This document shows, piece after piece, positions 1-8,498 of a stretch of 64,000 nucleotides of DNA. The DNA lies in assembly GCF_033344935.1 (NCBI RefSeq), contig NZ_JAWPMM010000001.1, positions 3,871,501 to 3,935,500 on the forward strand. The letters run 5' to 3'. Source of the stretch: Reichenbachiella sp. Lineage in GTDB: Bacteria; Bacteroidota; Bacteroidia; Cytophagales; Cyclobacteriaceae. Each line of letters starts with the position of its first letter. The first letter of the stretch is position 1. The notes beneath the pieces are model-generated. The model was not told where the DNA came from, ran no database searches, and worked only from the letters and a program-made list of their open reading frames with translations. A program made the position numbers and the translations under genes.

Positions 1-10
1 AAGCTTTGGG

Positions 11-53
11 TTATATAAAAAATAAAACCCAGCCTGATTTATCAAGCTGGGTT
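11..53 (-). terminator. Intrinsic terminator after ferritin gene
   Basis: The arms AACCCAGC (26-33) and GCTGGGTT (46-53) pair perfectly, and TGA/TCA inside the loop can extend the stem past one mismatch. Read on the minus strand the stem is followed by a T-rich run (A-rich at 11-25 on the plus strand). It lies about 25 bases after the ferritin stop codon. Confidence 0.8.
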
Positions 54-77
54 CACCTTTATTAAGGGGAATATTTT

Positions 78-626
78 TTACTCTTCAGTGTATTTGATTT
101 TCAAAATTCGTTCGTCAATCAATAATAAAGAAGCAGGATCATCTCCCAGCATATCAAAGAACTCTAACGCTCTTCTTGCCACAAACTCTTCTTCTACCTG
201 CTCTTTCACAAACCACTGCATGAAGTTCTCTGTTGCGAAATCATTTGCTTTTCTGCAGGCTGCCACAATTTGATTGATTGATTCGGTTACATTGATTTCG
301 CTCTCTAAAGCCAATTCAAAAACTTCTCTTAACGAACTGAAATCATTCTGTGGTGCCTCAATAGTCGCCACTAATGGCTGGCCTCCCATATCGCTGATGT
401 AGTGAAACAACTTCAACATGTGTGCTCTTTCTTCGTTGCTTTGCTCATAGAAGAAATGCGCACTATGGTCAAATCCATGCTGATCACACCAGGCTGCCAT
501 CGCCAAATAAGCTGCTGATGATTGTGCTTCCAACTTCACTTGTTTATTGAGCATGCTCATGACATTGTCCTGAACAGCTACTTTTTGTCTCATTAGATCT
601 TTCATGTCTTTGTCTTTTATGTTCAT
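78..626 (-). CDS. ftnA: Ferritin (non-haem iron storage protein)
   Basis: This is a 182-residue bacterial ferritin, which oxidises Fe(II) and stores it as a mineral core inside a 24-subunit cytoplasmic shell. The four-helix ferritin pattern is clear: KLEAQSSAAYLAMAAW in helix A carries the first ferroxidase glutamate and NEERAHM gives the E-x-x-H pair of helix B, with the later EQVEEE stretch in helix C. The length is normal for the family. The first residues MNIKDKD are extra compared with many homologues, so translation may begin at the internal Met 8 (base 605). It is monocistronic with its own terminator; no Fur-type operator was recognised. Confidence 0.93.
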   Translation of the reverse strand: MNIKDKDMKDLMRQKVAVQDNVMSMLNKQVKLEAQSSAAYLAMAAWCDQHGFDHSAHFFYEQSNEERAHMLKLFHYISDMGGQPLVATIEAPQNDFSSLREVFELALESEINVTESINQIVAACRKANDFATENFMQWFVKEQVEEEFVARRALEFFDMLGDDPASLLLIDERILKIKYTEE

Positions 627-761
627 GAAAATGCAGGCATGTATACCATAGCATCTTCATTTCAAGATAAATATATACTATAGGTAACTAAATAGAGCTT
701 AAATAGTTCGGGCAAAAAGAAATTTAGAACTAGTCTAATTTAGGCTTTACAAGGATTTGTA

Positions 762-1097
762 TTAAACAAGAGCTCTAACAATGCGCTGTTGTACAATACT
801 GTTGAGTTCAAGCATCACTAAAGTCCCGGGGATGAGGTCCTTCATTTCGATAATTTCATCTAAGGTCAACACCATGAGATGCTCTTTGTTGCAAAGGGGG
901 ATGATTTCAATGTCATTAAGTGAGGCATCACTCAAAAGCATTTCTTCAATATTCAACTGATCCAGCTTCGTTTTAAATGCTATGAGAGCACAAACGGCCA
1001 TACGATACTCCTTGCCTTTATACTCCAAGTAAAAACGATTGTCCTTATCGTTTTGAAGCACTTTTCCATTCGTCGTATGATATATCTCGTGGATCAC
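762..1097 (-). CDS. Hypothetical protein, 111 aa
   Basis: I do not recognise a named family. The protein is small, has no signal peptide or membrane segment, and mixes strands and helices: a KGKEYRMAVCALIAF strand near the N-terminus, then a hydrophobic-acidic middle and the helix-like C-terminus LNSIVQQRIVRALV. It contains two cysteines (in MAVCALI and PLCNKEH) with no metal-site spacing. The gene stands alone between ferritin and the exported metallo-hydrolase gene, with about 135 bases on the ferritin side. Codon usage resembles the neighbours and the frame is uninterrupted, so I accept it as a real but uncharacterised gene. Confidence 0.7.
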   Translation of the reverse strand: MIHEIYHTTNGKVLQNDKDNRFYLEYKGKEYRMAVCALIAFKTKLDQLNIEEMLLSDASLNDIEIIPLCNKEHLMVLTLDEIIEMKDLIPGTLVMLELNSIVQQRIVRALV

Positions 1098-1185
1098 GCA
1101 GCAAAACTAGTTCTTATTTAGACTTATTACAAATAATAGCTTGAGCACTTTGAGTAAATTACTTTTCAAACTCAAACTTATTCCC

Positions 1186-1977
1186 ATGTCGAATCTCAAA
1201 ATCTTTCTCCTGCTGTTCATATTCCCATTTACAGCATTCTCTCAACACTCAATTTCTTACATTGCCAATGAAGGTATTTTTATACAGACTGAGCATAAAA
1301 GCATTTTGATAGATGCCATTTTTGATAATTACTATGAGACTTATTCCTCACCAAGCGTACAAACCATCCGTCATTTGAACGCTAAAGAGACCCCCTATCA
1401 AATCATTGACCTACTTTTAGTCACCCATGCTCATCTCGATCATTTCAACCCCGAAATGGTCGGCACCTTTTTAAGATCACACCCAGAAACCGAACTCATC
1501 TGCCCAAATCAAGCAGTAGATTCCATTGTCAAAATGGCCAACAACTTTGAATCATTAGCTCCCAGGCTCAATGGCCTAGATACCAACCCAACATGGGAAG
1601 CGCTATTTCTAAAAGGAGTTAGTGTTCACACTGCCTATGTACGTCATGGGGGCAAACAGAATTATGCGGTAGATAATCAAATCTACCTGATCAAGGTAGA
1701 CGGAAAGAAAATTTTACACTTAGGGGATGCCGAGATGGACCCTTCCCACTTCACCCCGCTTCATTTATCCAAACCTCCAATAGATGTCGCCTTGATTCCT
1801 TATTGGTTCTTGGCCTACCCTCCAGGCATTGATATTATTAAGAATCAAATAAAACCCAATAAGCTCGTTGCCATCCATTACCCAAAAGTGGGAGACCCAA
1901 AAACATTAAAAAAGATTAGGGATAACTTCCCTAATGCCGTTGTATTTATGAAAGAAGGTCAAAGTGTGGATTTTTAG
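1186..1977 (+). CDS. Exported metallo-beta-lactamase-fold hydrolase (copy 1)
   Basis: This is a 263-residue metallo-beta-lactamase-fold protein of the UlaG/L-ascorbate-lactonase-like type. The zinc motif H81-A-H83-L-D85-H86 is intact; a further conserved block HLGDAEMDP supplies the next Asp ligand and VAIHYP near the end supplies a late His. The frame is open from a TTG at 1141, but ATG 1186 is preferred because it is followed directly by a typical signal peptide (NLKIFLLLFIFPFTAFSQ) and gives a length matching the downstream paralogue. It is therefore probably periplasmic. The substrate is unknown. It forms a tandem pair with the gene at 2068. Confidence 0.85.
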   Translation: MSNLKIFLLLFIFPFTAFSQHSISYIANEGIFIQTEHKSILIDAIFDNYYETYSSPSVQTIRHLNAKETPYQIIDLLLVTHAHLDHFNPEMVGTFLRSHPETELICPNQAVDSIVKMANNFESLAPRLNGLDTNPTWEALFLKGVSVHTAYVRHGGKQNYAVDNQIYLIKVDGKKILHLGDAEMDPSHFTPLHLSKPPIDVALIPYWFLAYPPGIDIIKNQIKPNKLVAIHYPKVGDPKTLKKIRDNFPNAVVFMKEGQSVDF

Positions 1978-2019
1978 TAAGGTTCTACTTTTCAGAATTA
2001 ATAATAAATCCATTTATTT

Positions 2020-2027
2020 TACTTTTG
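2020..2027 (+). promoter_or_regulatory. Candidate -7 element TACTTTTG
   Basis: The octamer matches the Bacteroidota -7 consensus TAnnTTTG exactly and lies 40 bases before the start codon of the second metallo-hydrolase gene. No clear TTG -33 partner is seen at the expected distance, so this is a moderate call. It suggests the second copy can be transcribed separately from the first. Confidence 0.45.
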
Positions 2028-2067
2028 CCTCCAAACAAACCAATGTTAAAGTAAACTTAATTCTTGC

Positions 2068-2862
2068 ATGCAACTTCTGAGAAGTACATTTTCAGCGTTT
2101 TTCTTCTTCCTATCTTTCACGCTTTCGGCTCAAAAAGCAACCTACATAGCGAATAGTGGTGTGCTGGTACAAGTAGGCCAAAACAAAGTGTTGATTGATG
2201 CATTTTTTGAAGATGGAAGAGGAAAGTTTCTAACACCCCAGAGTTCGCAATTGGATGCCATGGTGGCGGGTAGGCCTCCCTACAATAACCTTTCACTTGC
2301 TCTCGCTACCCATGCACATCCCGATCACTTTAGTCCCACTCAAATTGGCAAGCTTTTATTCACCAACAAGAAACTAAATTGTCTGGCAACTCCTCAGGTA
2401 GTTGACTCTATTGAAGTGGTGATGGACAATTTTGAAAGCATCCATGATAGAACGCTCACCTTCCCGCTTTCACGGTCATGGAAAAGCTATGATCAGGAAG
2501 GACTTACCGTCAAGGCCGCCTATGCCAAGCATGCCGGAAAAAGTAACGCTAGAATTCAGGATCTGATTTTCTTGGTAAACTTCAATGGCAAGAAGGTACT
2601 TCATCTGGGAGATGCCAATATGGATCCAGATCGTTTTGAGGAGTTAAAACTGGAATATGAAGAAATAGATGTTGCCTTTGTACCCTTCTGGTACATGACC
2701 AGCTTCTATGGGGCTGAAGTGATCCGACAGCATATTGGTGCTAAAAAAGTGGTAGCTATTCACATACCTGAAAACTACAGTCAGCAGTCTTTGGATAAAA
2801 TCAAAAAATTTATGCCTAATGCGGTTATTTTTGACAAGGCGGGTCAATCCATTACCTTTTAA
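2068..2862 (+). CDS. Exported metallo-beta-lactamase-fold hydrolase (copy 2)
   Basis: This 264-residue protein is a paralogue of the gene just upstream. Both share the order signal peptide, (L/I)IDAxF, HAHxDHF, KxLHLGDAxMDP, VAIHxP and a C-terminal NAVxFxKxGQSxxF. Its zinc motif is H82-A-H84-P-D86-H87. The N-terminus (LLRSTFSAFFFFLSFTLSAQ) is a signal peptide with a cleavage site after SA. The gap to copy 1 is 90 bases and holds a candidate promoter. The gene ends head-to-head with the zinc-ribbon gene, overlapping it by four bases. The enzymatic activity is not predictable beyond metal-dependent hydrolysis. Confidence 0.86.
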   Translation: MQLLRSTFSAFFFFLSFTLSAQKATYIANSGVLVQVGQNKVLIDAFFEDGRGKFLTPQSSQLDAMVAGRPPYNNLSLALATHAHPDHFSPTQIGKLLFTNKKLNCLATPQVVDSIEVVMDNFESIHDRTLTFPLSRSWKSYDQEGLTVKAAYAKHAGKSNARIQDLIFLVNFNGKKVLHLGDANMDPDRFEELKLEYEEIDVAFVPFWYMTSFYGAEVIRQHIGAKKVVAIHIPENYSQQSLDKIKKFMPNAVIFDKAGQSITF

Positions 2863-3227
2863 TCTTCAGGTTTAGCAACCAAAAGTACCTCGCCATTAGT
2901 TAAAACCTGATAGCCTAGATCATAGCAGTAGTAAAACATATCTCCGGCTTGTGTCTCCCGAATATTGGTATGATAATCAAAATCGAATCCTGCTCTGAGT
3001 AATTGATCCCGATGCACTTTGGAGCCTTCTCCATTCTTTAATTCCAAAAGAATCCTTCGATTCCTTCGCAGGGAATTGTTTACATTTCTCACAAAATTGG
3101 TCGCGTCAGCATTCACCCGGTTATTATAAGAGTTGCGACAAGCATCGGAGCAAAACTTCTTATCCGTGCGGCCAAATAGAGGTCGTTCACATTCTGAACA
3201 AAGGCGTTGGTCGGTATTTTCGTTCAT
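2859..3227 (-). CDS. Zinc-ribbon protein, Bacteroidota-conserved hypothetical
   Basis: The protein is 122 residues long. It begins with a treble-clef-like zinc-binding segment: CSEC at about residues 10-13 and CSDAC at about 27-31, the C-x2-C ... C-x3-C spacing seen in short rRNA/tRNA- or DNA-associated ribbon proteins. A basic stretch follows (NNSLRRNRRILLEL), then a C-terminal beta-rich part with an aromatic segment MFYYCYDLGYQVL. There is no signal peptide. The basic region suggests nucleic-acid contact, but this is inference. Its 3' end overlaps the convergent hydrolase gene by four bases. Confidence 0.72.
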   Translation of the reverse strand: MNENTDQRLCSECERPLFGRTDKKFCSDACRNSYNNRVNADATNFVRNVNNSLRRNRRILLELKNGEGSKVHRDQLLRAGFDFDYHTNIRETQAGDMFYYCYDLGYQVLTNGEVLLVAKPED

Positions 3228-3396
3228 ATTTTTAAAGTACTGAAATACTGATAGATATCCAATAATAAACGACTACAAACGGTTACAAGTGCTTAAAAAC
3301 CGGCTAGCGTTTTGAACCCACTTCATATTTGCCAAGTCAATCGACAAATTCATCTGCCATCAGGTGAAACATTATTAAAACTTAACTTTTAAAATT

Positions 3397-3735
3397 ATGA
3401 CTACTTTAAAAAACAACGTGCAATTAATTGGCAGATTAGGCAACGATCCAGAATTGAGAACTTTCGACAGCGGCAAGAAAATGACTGCCTTCTCAATGGC
3501 AACCAATGAAACCTATTACAACAACAAAGGTGAGAAAGTAGAAGATACCCAATGGCACAACATAGTAGCCTGGGGAAAGAAAGCCGAGATAATCGACGGC
3601 CATCTAAAAAAAGGAAGCGAAATCGCGATTCAGGGCAAATTGGTCAATCGTAAATATGAAAAAGATGGTGTAACCAAATACATCACAGAAATCAATCTGG
3701 CGGAAATGCTTATGCTCGGCAAGAAAGAAGATTAA
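3397..3735 (+). CDS. ssb: Single-stranded DNA-binding protein (short form)
   Basis: This 112-residue protein is an OB-fold single-stranded DNA-binding protein. The family signature runs from NNVQLIGRLGNDPELR at the N-terminus through WHNIVAWGKKAEI in the middle to the strand GVTKYITEINLAEM. It contains only the OB core: the flexible linker and the acidic C-terminal tip (usually ending in D-D-I-P-F) that recruits partner proteins are absent; the chain ends GKKED. A short SSB of this kind is usually an additional copy beside a full-length replicative SSB, a point that cannot be checked in this window. A terminator follows directly. Confidence 0.92.
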   Translation: MTTLKNNVQLIGRLGNDPELRTFDSGKKMTAFSMATNETYYNNKGEKVEDTQWHNIVAWGKKAEIIDGHLKKGSEIAIQGKLVNRKYEKDGVTKYITEINLAEMLMLGKKED

Positions 3736-3753
3736 GCTTATCGAGTCTAATTG

Positions 3754-3787
3754 AAAGCCGTCTCAATCGCTTGGGTCGGCTTTTTTT
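3754..3787 (+). terminator. Intrinsic terminator after ssb
   Basis: AAAGCCG (3754-3760) pairs with CGGCTTT (3777-3783), followed by a continuous T run to 3787. It starts 18 bases after the ssb stop codon and separates ssb from the convergent histidine kinase gene. Confidence 0.8.
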
Positions 3788-3790
3788 GTT

Positions 3791-5866
3791 CTAAGCCATT
3801 GGTAGTTCTATGAAAAATGAACTACCTACTCCCACTTCACTCTCACACCACACTTTTCCTTTCATAGCTTCCACGTACTTTTTTACGATGGGCAAGCCAA
3901 GTCCGGTAGACGATTCATTTTCAGTGGGTCGAATAGATATTTTGGCGTATCGTTCAAATAATTTTTTCATCTCAGTCTTAGGAATTCCCTGACCTTGATC
4001 TTGAACTTCGAACCTTAACTTGTCCCTATTTTCACTCACCTTCACGTATATCTCAGATTTTTGCTTAGAAAATTTAATCGCGTTGGCGCATAGATTTTCT
4101 AACACTTGAAGTAGGTAGTTTTGGTCAGCCATACAGCCCAGGTGCTTTTGAGAGTGAGCATAAAAAGAAATTTGCTTTTGTTCCGCCTCTGGGGTAATAT
4201 GATGAACCAGCTTGGTGAGAATATCGGATACATTAATTCTCTCAATCTTTAAATTGATCTTTCCTACATTGATCGCCTCTACGTCCAATATTTGATTGAT
4301 TCTGGTCCTCAACACATCCGTAGATTCATTAGCCAGTTCAACCATTTTTTCTTGTTCTGCCCCATCCGAATCTTTAATGAGAGAAAGTAGTCCTTTAATA
4401 TTATTTAAAGGGCTTCTTAGATCATGGGCTACCATAGCAATTAGGTCATCCTTTTCTTTGTTCAATCCGGTCAACTGCATCTTTTGATCGGATAAAATAG
4501 TGGATAGATCTTTCTGCCTTCGATAGAGATAGAAAAACAAGGCAATTACCAACAGTGAAAGAAAAATTCCTACGGTAAGAAACTGACTAATTTTATGCTC
4601 CTTCTCTGCCAAAGACTTTTGGTATGAGTTAATGGTCTCTAGCCCCTTGATGTCTTCTTCTTTTTGCTCTAAGTCATACTCAGTTCGAAGCCTATTGATT
4701 TGTTCTTGGGAATCTTTTCCTAATAAACTATCCTTTACCTGTTTGTATTTCTTATAATATATAAGTGCAGATCCAAAATCACCCAGATCTTCGTAATTCT
4801 GAGCAAGTAAAGCCGTCAATTCCTCCTGCTTCTCCAAAAAACCATGCTCGACGGCCAAATCATAAGCTCTTAACGCTGATTTGTTTGATATATCGGCCCT
4901 ACCCATACTTTTTAAAGCCTTGGCCAAAACGATCTGATTACTCACTACCACAGTCCAATACTGTAAATCAATGGCTATTGCTTGTGACGCATCTACATGA
5001 TACAATACAGAATCAGTTTGATTCATCGTCAGGTATATTTCAGCCAAATTGTGATGAGCAATGGCGATGCCTCTATTCATTTTTACTTTTTTGAAAGTAC
5101 TGAGGCTATAATACACTTCGGAAAGGGCCTCATCGTATCTACCCAAATCTTTATACAGCACCCCTCTGTTAAGCTTACTAATTGATATACCTAACGTATC
5201 ATTCATTTTACTGAGCATATCAATACTCTTGTTATAATATTCCAAAGCACCCTCGATGTCTCCAAGCTTCTTATAAATGATCGCGACGTTGTTTATAACT
5301 CCAGCAAATACTGAACTATCTTTAGTTGCCTCGTAGACTTTTGAAGCTTCAAGGTACATACGCAAAGCCTTCCCTTGATTCCCATTGTTGTCATGGAGTG
5401 CCCCTTGGCGAGATAGCATATCTCCGTATGACCCCGAATCAGAAACCGACAAATACAAACGAGCTGCAGTATCCAGATGACTGAGTGCCCTAAAATATTC
5501 ATCCTGATTTCCAATATGGTTTCCATATTGATGATGAACCTTAGCGAGAATAATTGGAGTCAATTCAGCAGTCTGAGCTTGGTTTAACGCCAGATTAAAA
5601 TAAAAGTCACTACTATCCCCTTGTTGCCCTTGCTCGTAGACAATTCCCTTTTCAATCAAGGATTCAATAAGAACATCCGAGTTTTCTTCTTTATTGGCTT
5701 GTTGAATTGCAGAATCAAGTAACAGTAAAGCAGAATCTGAGTTGGTAGTCTTAAAGGATGCAAGCAAAAATTGCTCAGCCTTGGATTGATCTTGCCCTTT
5801 AGTCTCTACCAGACCGCCCAACATGGCCAGCCAAAAACCAAAGCAAAATATTAACAGTTTCCCCAT
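3791..5866 (-). CDS. TPR-containing sensor histidine kinase
   Basis: This is a 691-residue two-component sensor kinase. Residues 1-24 are a signal peptide; about 30-400 is a periplasmic array of tetratricopeptide repeats (for example GDIEGALEYYNKSI and GRYDEALSEVYYSL); a membrane helix lies near 426-448 (GIFLSLLVIALFFYLY). The cytoplasmic part has the HisKA H-box with phospho-acceptor His 481 (AHDLRSPLNN), then an HATPase domain with N-box NLCANAIKF, G1 box DQGQGIP and G2 box GLGLPIV. No response regulator gene is adjacent, so its partner is encoded elsewhere. The TPR input suggests sensing through a protein or peptide partner, which is inference. Confidence 0.93.
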   Translation of the reverse strand: MGKLLIFCFGFWLAMLGGLVETKGQDQSKAEQFLLASFKTTNSDSALLLLDSAIQQANKEENSDVLIESLIEKGIVYEQGQQGDSSDFYFNLALNQAQTAELTPIILAKVHHQYGNHIGNQDEYFRALSHLDTAARLYLSVSDSGSYGDMLSRQGALHDNNGNQGKALRMYLEASKVYEATKDSSVFAGVINNVAIIYKKLGDIEGALEYYNKSIDMLSKMNDTLGISISKLNRGVLYKDLGRYDEALSEVYYSLSTFKKVKMNRGIAIAHHNLAEIYLTMNQTDSVLYHVDASQAIAIDLQYWTVVVSNQIVLAKALKSMGRADISNKSALRAYDLAVEHGFLEKQEELTALLAQNYEDLGDFGSALIYYKKYKQVKDSLLGKDSQEQINRLRTEYDLEQKEEDIKGLETINSYQKSLAEKEHKISQFLTVGIFLSLLVIALFFYLYRRQKDLSTILSDQKMQLTGLNKEKDDLIAMVAHDLRSPLNNIKGLLSLIKDSDGAEQEKMVELANESTDVLRTRINQILDVEAINVGKINLKIERINVSDILTKLVHHITPEAEQKQISFYAHSQKHLGCMADQNYLLQVLENLCANAIKFSKQKSEIYVKVSENRDKLRFEVQDQGQGIPKTEMKKLFERYAKISIRPTENESSTGLGLPIVKKYVEAMKGKVWCESEVGVGSSFFIELPMA

Positions 5867-5927
5867 AACTCCATTATTACCTCTCGGTACAAACGCACAA
5901 TTTAGTTTAATCTCTAAAGATTTATGT

Positions 5928-7241
5928 TTAAGAATAAATAATTATTTCATCCAGCAACTTAGACAATTCCTTTGTCAGGTTTTTTCTGGAAAATTGTGAG
6001 GTGTGTTTTGTTGGTATGGACGTTTTTCCTTGTTTGAAAAGTTCATATTGTGATATAACCATTTCTTTTATCCTACTTTTTTCATGAGGCTCATACAGTT
6101 CTCCGGTTTGTGTATAAATAAGCAAATCATTTACCTGGCTTGGTCTTTTTCCAATAGCCAAAACAGGCTTCCGTACTACAAAATATTCGAATAATTTACC
6201 TGGGATAATCAGTTGATCTTTATCCTGAGGATTGAGCAAAAGGAGCAAGAGTGACGAATTCTGATAATACCTAAAAACCTCCTGATGTGAGATATACTCG
6301 AGCTGATTGAGCGTCCCGGCCAGTGACTCTGATTTTCTTATTCTTTCCAAAATCGACTCACTTATCATTCCCGCTAAAACCAGCTCCAAGTCTTGTTGGA
6401 AAGCAGGAATGTCCACACACAATTCTTCTAGAATATCCCATAATACTGAAGGATTTCTCAATTCGTTGAGCAAACCCAAATGAGTGATTCTGAACTTATC
6501 TTGTTCGGAACTTGTGTCAAGCTTTGGTAAATCATCTTCATCAAATCCATTGGTAATTACGTCGGCCTTATTCAAAGCACATTTTTCACCAAGTGATTTC
6601 AAAATACCATCACTGGCTGCTAACACATGATCAGCGTCCATAAGTACCTTCTTCTCCAATTTCCGGTGGAGAGCTAAGGACCATCCTTTTACTCCCAATT
6701 TCTCCAACAAGTCCCAGTCCGACCACGGGTCTCGAAAATCAGCCACCCACTTAACCTCACATTTTTTTTTTAACTCCAGGCCTATCAAATGCATACTATG
6801 TGGTGGACCGGTAGTAATCACAACATCAATCTTATGCTGTTCGATATAAGGAGCTAAAAATTTGACGGAAGGATTTACCCAAAATCTGCGTGGATCAGGA
6901 ATAAACAAATTAGCCCTTATCCAAACACTCAATCGATCCAAAAAAGACATTTTGGTTTTTTCTATGACTATGCCTTGTTTGAGTTTTTCCTTTTTCTTGA
7001 AAAGCTTCTTATAGATGCCAAAAGGTTCCCAGATCGGAAACCGAAGCACTTCAAGGACCGAACTCACATCTTTTGAAAGAGACGGGTCTTTTAGATCGAA
7101 CTCTGGATTCTCAGGAGTAAATACAATAGGCTCCCATCCAAACTGAGGTAGGTATTTGACAAACTTGAGCCAGCGTTGTACCCCTCCACCTCCACTAGGT
7201 GGCCAATAATAAGTGATTATCAGTACTTTCTTCTGGGGCAT
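5928..7241 (-). CDS. Glycosyltransferase, family 4-like (GT-B fold)
   Basis: The 437-residue protein has the two-lobe organisation of GT4-type transferases. The N-terminal lobe starts with VLIITYYWPPSGGGGVQRW, the glycine-rich acceptor-side loop typical of the family, and includes a DFRDPWSDW segment. The C-terminal lobe has the nucleotide-sugar part with ITNGFDEDD, HLGLLNELRNP and the IPGKLFEYFVVRKPVLAIG segment carrying the conserved K-x-x-E/Y region. There is no signal peptide; it acts at the cytoplasmic face on an unknown acceptor. No other polysaccharide genes lie nearby, which is unusual because such enzymes normally sit in clusters. Confidence 0.9.
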   Translation of the reverse strand: MPQKKVLIITYYWPPSGGGGVQRWLKFVKYLPQFGWEPIVFTPENPEFDLKDPSLSKDVSSVLEVLRFPIWEPFGIYKKLFKKKEKLKQGIVIEKTKMSFLDRLSVWIRANLFIPDPRRFWVNPSVKFLAPYIEQHKIDVVITTGPPHSMHLIGLELKKKCEVKWVADFRDPWSDWDLLEKLGVKGWSLALHRKLEKKVLMDADHVLAASDGILKSLGEKCALNKADVITNGFDEDDLPKLDTSSEQDKFRITHLGLLNELRNPSVLWDILEELCVDIPAFQQDLELVLAGMISESILERIRKSESLAGTLNQLEYISHQEVFRYYQNSSLLLLLLNPQDKDQLIIPGKLFEYFVVRKPVLAIGKRPSQVNDLLIYTQTGELYEPHEKSRIKEMVISQYELFKQGKTSIPTKHTSQFSRKNLTKELSKLLDEIIIYS

Positions 7242-7461
7242 ATCTCATCAAACTATGAATCGCTAAATAAACCAAAATTGATTGGTATCTATTCAAAATG
7301 TGAAATTTTAAATGATTTGATACATTGAGTAAACGAAATCACAGATTTGAAGCAAATTATTGATGAAATTTTAGTTTTTTATGACTTACTTTGAATGCCC
7401 AAAACATCACAACACCCAAAAACGGTATAAAGGTTAAGTATAAAATTTTAGTAAATACCTT

Positions 7462-8433
7462 ATGAAAAAAATCGCATTATTTACCTCAGGGGGCGATGCA
7501 CCGGGCATGAATGCCTGCATTAGATCTGTAGTGAGAAGTGCCATTTATCTGGATCTCGAAGTATACGGGATTAAATATGGCTATGACGGGATGATCCGCG
7601 GCGAAATACAGAAAATGGAGTCGTACTCCGTGAGTAACATTGTACAAACGGGCGGGACAATCTTAAAATCCGCAAGAAGCGAAGACTTCAGAACCAAAGA
7701 AGGAAGAGAAAAAGCTTATAAGAATCTCAAAAAGCACGGAATTGAGGGACTAATCGCCATTGGTGGTGATGGTACATTCACAGGTGCTAATTTGTTCTAC
7801 GATGAATTTGGCATTCCGGTAGTGGGAGCTCCAGGCACCATTGACAATGACCTGTATGGTTCAGATTACACCATTGGTTTTGATACAGCTGTAAACACAG
7901 CCTTGGATGCCATTGATAAAATTAGAGATACAGCCGCTTCTCATGATCGAGTATTCTTCATCGAAGTGATGGGACGTCACAGTGGCTACATTGCTATTCA
8001 GTCTGGCATTGGTGGTGGAGCTGAAATGGTCATGGTACCTGAAACCTCCACGACTATCGACGACGTGATCAAAAAACTTAAGGATGGCAGGGACAATAAA
8101 AAAACTTCCTCTATTGTAGTAGTTGCTGAAGGAGATGAACAGGGAAGTGCCTTGCAAATCGCCGAAAGAGTGAAAGCAGAAACACCTAAAATGGATATTA
8201 GAGTGACGAGTTTAGGTCATATCCAAAGAGGCGGTGGACCTACAGCTTTCGACAGAATTCTTGCCTCGCGACTAGGTTTAGCTGCGGTAGAAGGACTAAT
8301 GAATGGAGAGAAAAACGTGATGGTAGGTGTAATTGACAACAAGATCACTTATACCAATCTAAAGTTGGCCATTTCTAAGTCAAAACCACTCAATGAAGAG
8401 TTGATTAGATTGACCAAAATATTGAGTATCTAA
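7462..8433 (+). CDS. pfkA: ATP-dependent 6-phosphofructokinase
   Basis: This enzyme phosphorylates fructose 6-phosphate to fructose 1,6-bisphosphate, the committed step of glycolysis. At 323 residues it has the usual single-domain bacterial length. Recognised motifs are the ATP-binding GGDAPGMNA at the N-terminus, IGGDGTFTGA near residue 100, the catalytic PGTIDNDLYG with its central aspartate near 127, MGRHSGYIA, and the sugar-phosphate site LGHIQRGGGPTAFDR. The Gly after the GGDG motif favours ATP rather than pyrophosphate as donor. A weak -7-like TTACTTTG at 7386 with a TTG 23 bases upstream may be its promoter. A strong terminator follows. Confidence 0.97.
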   Translation: MKKIALFTSGGDAPGMNACIRSVVRSAIYLDLEVYGIKYGYDGMIRGEIQKMESYSVSNIVQTGGTILKSARSEDFRTKEGREKAYKNLKKHGIEGLIAIGGDGTFTGANLFYDEFGIPVVGAPGTIDNDLYGSDYTIGFDTAVNTALDAIDKIRDTAASHDRVFFIEVMGRHSGYIAIQSGIGGGAEMVMVPETSTTIDDVIKKLKDGRDNKKTSSIVVVAEGDEQGSALQIAERVKAETPKMDIRVTSLGHIQRGGGPTAFDRILASRLGLAAVEGLMNGEKNVMVGVIDNKITYTNLKLAISKSKPLNEELIRLTKILSI

Positions 8434-8466
8434 TACACTACTGATAAACACACAGTAAAAAGATTC

Positions 8467-8498
8467 AAAGGGGCTTCTGGGCAGAAGCCCCTTTTTTT
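8467..8498. terminator. Strong intrinsic terminator between pfkA and the convergent barrel gene
   Basis: GGGGCTTCT (8470-8478) and AGAAGCCCC (8483-8491) pair perfectly around a four-base loop, with AAA/TTT extending the stem, followed by seven T on the plus strand. On the minus strand the stem is followed by a less regular T-rich stretch, so it may serve both convergent genes. Confidence 0.9.

Noticed and set aside
1141-1185. Upstream TTG start for the first metallo-hydrolase
   Set aside because: It would place 15 extra residues before a normal signal peptide; the paralogue has no such extension.
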